From Schwartzia sp. (in: firmicutes) (GTDB lineage: Bacteria; Bacillota; Negativicutes; Selenomonadales; Selenomonadaceae), in assembly GCA_017383125.1 (NCBI GenBank), contig JAFNYY010000088.1, forward strand, positions 1 to 35,605: a DNA stretch of 35,605 nucleotides. Direction: 5' to 3'. The first letter of the stretch is position 1. Each line of letters starts with the position of its first letter. A model generated the notes under the pieces. That model worked only from the letters and a program-made list of their open reading frames with translations. It was not told where the DNA came from and did not search any database. Below, piece by piece: positions 33,012 to 35,605 of the stretch. The translations under genes and the position numbers were made by a program.

Positions 33012-33694
33012 AAATTGAACAAAATTTTGAATTAAGCTAATAGATTGTCATTAAGAGAATATACCTTATCCAAGAACTCCTCAAAAAGGTCTTCTGGCGT
33101 TCGATATCCCAATTTCTTTCGTGGCAGAGCATTCATCTCATCCGCAAAGTGAAGGATTTGCTCAGCGGAATACAAGTCAATGGAAACACCCTTTGAGATG
33201 TATCTCCTAAAGATTCTGTTATGGCGTTCGTTCTGGGCTCTTTCCCATGAGGAATAAGGGTGCGCGAAATATATCGATACGCCATACGCTTCAAGCTCAG
33301 ACAGACGCGAAAACTCGCTAACCCAGTCCACAAAAGGATTACCGTTAAGAGCCTTGGCTTTTCGATGGCAACGACTACGGTTCACCTCATAGTTTGCTTG
33401 TCCTCGGCTTGGATTGTATTCAGGAAAGCGGCCTCTTGAGCCGTTCCTTTCGCCTGTGCCACGCTTGATTTCATACATAATGGTAGACGTGCTATAGCTC
33501 TAAGCGTATATTTTAGCTTCCTGTATATCTTGATGCTTACTCTATCTTCAAATTTTAAGTGCTGACCGCTTCCGCGAGAAAGGGTAATCATGCTAGGATT
33601 GTTACGACTCATGGTGCATCTCCTTTGATGGGTTTTGTGTGATAACTTAATTCTACCAAAAAGATTCGCCGTGAGTCTTTTATTTGTTCAATTT
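33012..33694 (-). mobile_element. Decayed IS30-family insertion sequence
   Basis: The 12-bp AAATTGAACAAA at 33012-33023 recurs inverted as TTTGTTCAATTT at 33683-33694, flanking a broken IS30 transposase on the minus strand. Outward of both arms a GTAAA-type motif continues (33007 side and the TTTTAC at 33697-33702), though with a 7-base offset. At under 0.7 kb the element is far shorter than an intact ~1.1 kb IS30 element. Confidence 0.75.
33032..33612 (-). pseudogene. IS30 family transposase, frameshifted and internally deleted
   Basis: The start (33612, behind AAAGGAG on the minus strand) and the first ~45 residues match the IS30 N-terminal HTH (FEDRVSIKIYRK then LRAIAR). A short deletion then shifts the frame; the match resumes as TIMYEIKRGTG in the next frame from 33478. 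The text jumps from CHRKAK straight to EFSRLSELEAYGVSIYFAHPYSSWE, the last part of the DDE catalytic domain. The catalytic core with the first two acidic residues is therefore missing. The C-terminal PRKKLGYRTPEDLF is intact. It cannot transpose by itself. Confidence 0.87.
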
Positions 33695-33899
33695 CATTTT
33701 ACAATCTACCGAATCTTCAGATACAGCAACGGCTCAGCATCTGAAGGATGTTCAGGATGAATATGAGGGGATGCAGGATAAAAAGAAGAAACTCAAAAGG
33801 GATGCTCTCCCCGTTAAGAGTCAGCAACATGGACGGGAACTGCCGAAGATTAAACGGGCATCTGATGAACATGATTATCATGATAAAACACCAAGCTGA
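33684..33899 (+). pseudogene. Charged C-terminal gene fragment next to the IS30 remnant
   Basis: An open frame enters from the IS inverted repeat and encodes ~65 Lys/Glu/Asp-rich residues (for example DEYEGMQDKKKKLKRD) ending at 33899 inside a hairpin. It lacks a credible start and ribosome site, so it is probably the tail of a gene cut by the element. The protein is not recognised. A competing frame (33748-33936) looks less protein-like. Confidence 0.35.
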
Positions 33900-33917
33900 A
33901 AAGCCTGGTGTTTTATC
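33882..33917 (+). terminator. Strong hairpin, probable bidirectional terminator
   Basis: GATAAAACACCA (33882-33893) pairs perfectly with TGGTGTTTTATC (33906-33917); inside, GCT/AGC with a GAAA loop extends it. The T tract is within the stem arm. Confidence 0.6.
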
Positions 33918-33928
33918 TCGAACTGCTC

Positions 33929-33957
33929 TTGATTAAAACATATGGCGTGTGTATAAT
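33929..33957 (+). promoter_or_regulatory. Promoter of the RHH / restriction-modification unit
   Basis: TTGATT (33929-33934), 17-bp spacer, consensus TATAAT (33952-33957). It follows the hairpin at 33882 and precedes the RHH gene by 22 bases. Confidence 0.72.
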
Positions 33958-33963
33958 ATACAC
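33949..33963 (+). promoter_or_regulatory. 15-bp palindrome over the -10 box, candidate operator
   Basis: GTGTATA-A-TATACAC, a 7+1+7 perfect inverted repeat that contains the -10 box. Binding there would block RNA polymerase; the adjacent RHH protein is the natural candidate. Confidence 0.55.
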
Positions 33964-33979
33964 CAAGGGGGAATGACCT

Positions 33980-34144
33980 ATGAAAGTAAGATTGAACATA
34001 TCTGTTGATGAAGAAACTGATAAGAAACTCAGACAGTTTGCTGCTGAGTCTCATACTACTGTTTCCCAGTGGATTACAGATAGAGTATGGGAAAAGGACA
34101 AAGCTGAAAAAACTGAGAATCGTACTACGAAACATAAGAGGTAA
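33980..34144 (+). CDS. Small ribbon-helix-helix DNA-binding protein
   Basis: 54-aa protein beginning MKVRLNISVDEETDKKLRQFA, then a second helix with TVSQWITDRVW, the pattern of Arc/CopG-type RHH repressors: a beta strand with alternating Arg/Asn/Ser contacts, then two helices. The tail is very basic and polar. The start ATG 33980 follows AAGGGGGAA. It ends six bases before the methyltransferase start, so the two are one operon. Family function: DNA-binding dimers that often repress their own promoter. Here it is probably the controller of the restriction-modification gene; an antitoxin role is less likely because no toxin-sized partner is adjacent. Confidence 0.82.
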   Translation: MKVRLNISVDEETDKKLRQFAAESHTTVSQWITDRVWEKDKAEKTENRTTKHKR

Positions 34145-34150
34145 AGTATT

Positions 34151-35605
34151 ATGGCTAAAGCATTTAATACAAAAAAAGTCTCAGAGACAACAACTGAAAA
34201 TATATTTAGAGATTTCTATGGTTCTAAAACCTTCATCGAAAAAAGTGCTATTCCTAAATCATATGGCTTTGTATCCAAGAAGGGAACTTCTATGGAGGGC
34301 TATCCTGATTTTTTTAAGGATATGATCGATTTTGTGATTGTTGTTGAAGCAAAAGCTTTAAAGCATTCTGAGGCAGAGAAAGAAGTTCAATATTATATGC
34401 TTAACAATAATATCAGGACAGGCATAGTAGGAATGGCTATATCTGGTCAGGAATTAAGCCAGATAAAGGTGACATATTATTTTAAGAAACCAGACGATAA
34501 TGCTATTGAGATGTTTCAAGTTAGAGATAAATTTTTATCTGTTGATAATATTGCTCTGACATATCAAAAGAAAATTGCTGGTGAAACTATTTCAGATGAG
34601 GAACTGACAAGAATTATAAAACGGTTGAATGAGATTTTTCATGATGGAAATAAGGTTCGTGACACTGACAGAAGTTTGTTTTTTTCTGGAATTTTAATAG
34701 CTCTTAGGAATGACGATTTTAGAGCTAATTATCATTCTATTCAACCACCATCAAAGACAGAGATAGCGACAACTAAATTAACTCTGTTAGAATCACATAA
34801 TCTTAACAAGAGGTTGTTGGAAGCAATTGATATAGAACTGAATGGAAAAGTTAATAATCTGTCAAAAGAGTTCAGTTGGAAAGATAGATTTTCATTTATA
34901 TCCACTATTGATTTTCCATTAGATACGTATAAAAGCATCATTGATACCATTGAAAAAAAGATATATTATCCGTTCATTAATGATGAGAAGCGAGATGTTT
35001 TAGGCAAAGCTTATAAACTTTTTTTGTCAAGGGCTGGAAAGGTTGAAAACAAAAATATCATTTTGACACCTGACCATATTAAATCTCTTATGGTTAAGCT
35101 GGCTCGGCTCGATACAAATGATGTTGTGCTTGATACTTGCATGGGACCAGGGGGGTTCTTAATGGAAGCTCTTGAAGTTCTTACAAATTATGCAGGAGAT
35201 AATCTTGATAAGATTGATGAAATTTGTACTAAGCAACTGATAGGTTTTGAAATCGACCCTGTTTTGTTTGCATTGGCATGTTCAAATATGTTTTTACATG
35301 GAGATGGCCGTTCGAACTTATTATATAGAAGCAGCTTGCTGAATGATGATAGTGAGGCATTAGCCGATAACAAGGATGATATTCTTTTTAAATATATCAA
35401 AGAACAGAAACCAACAAAGTGCATTATTAATCCACCATATGAACAGGATAATCCAATAAAGTTTGTAAAGCAGGCTCTTGAATACTTAGAGCCCAATGGA
35501 AAATTAGTTATCATTATGCCTACTCCGACATTGACAAAACATCAGGGCGAGAGTGATTTGTCACATGATATTTTGGCAATAGCTAAACTGGATTATGTGA
35601 TAAAG
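34151..35605 (+). CDS. Combined endonuclease / N6-adenine DNA methyltransferase of a restriction-modification system (3' partial)
   Basis: 485 codons are open to the window end without a stop. Near the N-terminus a PD-(D/E)xK nuclease motif is visible: Pro52-Asp53 then Glu66-x-Lys68 in VVEAKAL. A helical region follows (~130-310), then a gamma-class amino-methyltransferase: SAM motif I LDTCMGPGGFL (327-337) and catalytic motif IV NPPY (427-430), with GFEIDP in between. One chain carrying both activities suggests a Type IIG-like (BcgI-style) enzyme; a Type I modification subunit is the alternative, but the N-terminal nuclease argues against it. A specificity part would lie beyond 35605. ATG 34151 follows GAGG. 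The sequence is markedly AT-rich compared with the core genome, a sign of transfer. Confidence 0.87.
   Translation, partial: MAKAFNTKKVSETTTENIFRDFYGSKTFIEKSAIPKSYGFVSKKGTSMEGYPDFFKDMIDFVIVVEAKALKHSEAEKEVQYYMLNNNIRTGIVGMAISGQELSQIKVTYYFKKPDDNAIEMFQVRDKFLSVDNIALTYQKKIAGETISDEELTRIIKRLNEIFHDGNKVRDTDRSLFFSGILIALRNDDFRANYHSIQPPSKTEIATTKLTLLESHNLNKRLLEAIDIELNGKVNNLSKEFSWKDRFSFISTIDFPLDTYKSIIDTIEKKIYYPFINDEKRDVLGKAYKLFLSRAGKVENKNIILTPDHIKSLMVKLARLDTNDVVLDTCMGPGGFLMEALEVLTNYAGDNLDKIDEICTKQLIGFEIDPVLFALACSNMFLHGDGRSNLLYRSSLLNDDSEALADNKDDILFKYIKEQKPTKCIINPPYEQDNPIKFVKQALEYLEPNGKLVIIMPTPTLTKHQGESDLSHDILAIAKLDYVIK

Noticed and set aside
33980-35605. Toxin-antitoxin module with the RHH protein as antitoxin
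   Set aside because: The only partner is a large nuclease-methyltransferase; no toxin-sized gene is adjacent.
1-35605. CRISPR array, tRNA or rRNA genes
   Set aside because: No regularly spaced repeats, cloverleaf-like TTC-G-A-containing genes or rRNA segments were seen on reading through; this was by eye only.

Overview
The window is a mostly chromosomal stretch from a low-to-mid GC Firmicute. The Asp23/AmaP/DUF2273/NusB cluster, a T-box leader, the ArgR-RecN pair and a GerM-type lipoprotein all point there. The gene style fits an anaerobic Selenomonad/Negativicute, but that is inference; the sequence alone does not fix the genus. Nearly all core genes are on the + strand. The last ~2.6 kb (from about 33000) is visibly more AT-rich and looks like an acquired island.

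Layout: (1) 2-1659: a cell-wall amidase (5' end outside the window) coupled to a GerM-domain lipoprotein, closed by a strong terminator. (2) 1860-5234: a large membrane hybrid histidine kinase with two receivers, an HPt-like region and an HD-GYP domain; three signature residues in the second half are replaced. (3) 5282-15465: a long housekeeping operon: asp23, amaP (frameshifted here), DUF2273, nusB, xseA, xseB, ispA, dxs, tlyA, nadK, argR, recN. (4) 15534-17149: a YacL-like PIN-TRAM membrane protein, then a monocistronic cold-shock gene with a clear promoter and terminator. (5) 17241-23633: the tryptophan region. A Trp-specific T-box leader with one specifier stem but two successive antiterminator/terminator modules precedes trpF-trpC-trpB-trpA. 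A terminator follows, then trpE-trpG and a small lipoprotein ORF with an in-frame stop. No trpD is present. (6) 23653-30873: an orphan PotD-like binding protein followed by prfC; a small membrane protein; a metal-chelate (iron-siderophore or cobalamin) ABC importer; a FtsB/DivIC-like protein and an S1-domain protein. (7) 30907-32957: tilS and hpt. (8) 33012 to end: a decayed IS30 element, a gene fragment, then a ribbon-helix-helix protein directly upstream of a combined nuclease-methyltransferase of a restriction-modification system that runs off the window.

The most notable items are the tandem T-box on the rearranged trp operon, the kinase with serially degenerate phosphorelay and HD residues, the split amaP, and the RHH-controlled restriction-modification module with a palindrome over its -10 box. 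No tRNA, rRNA or CRISPR array was seen.
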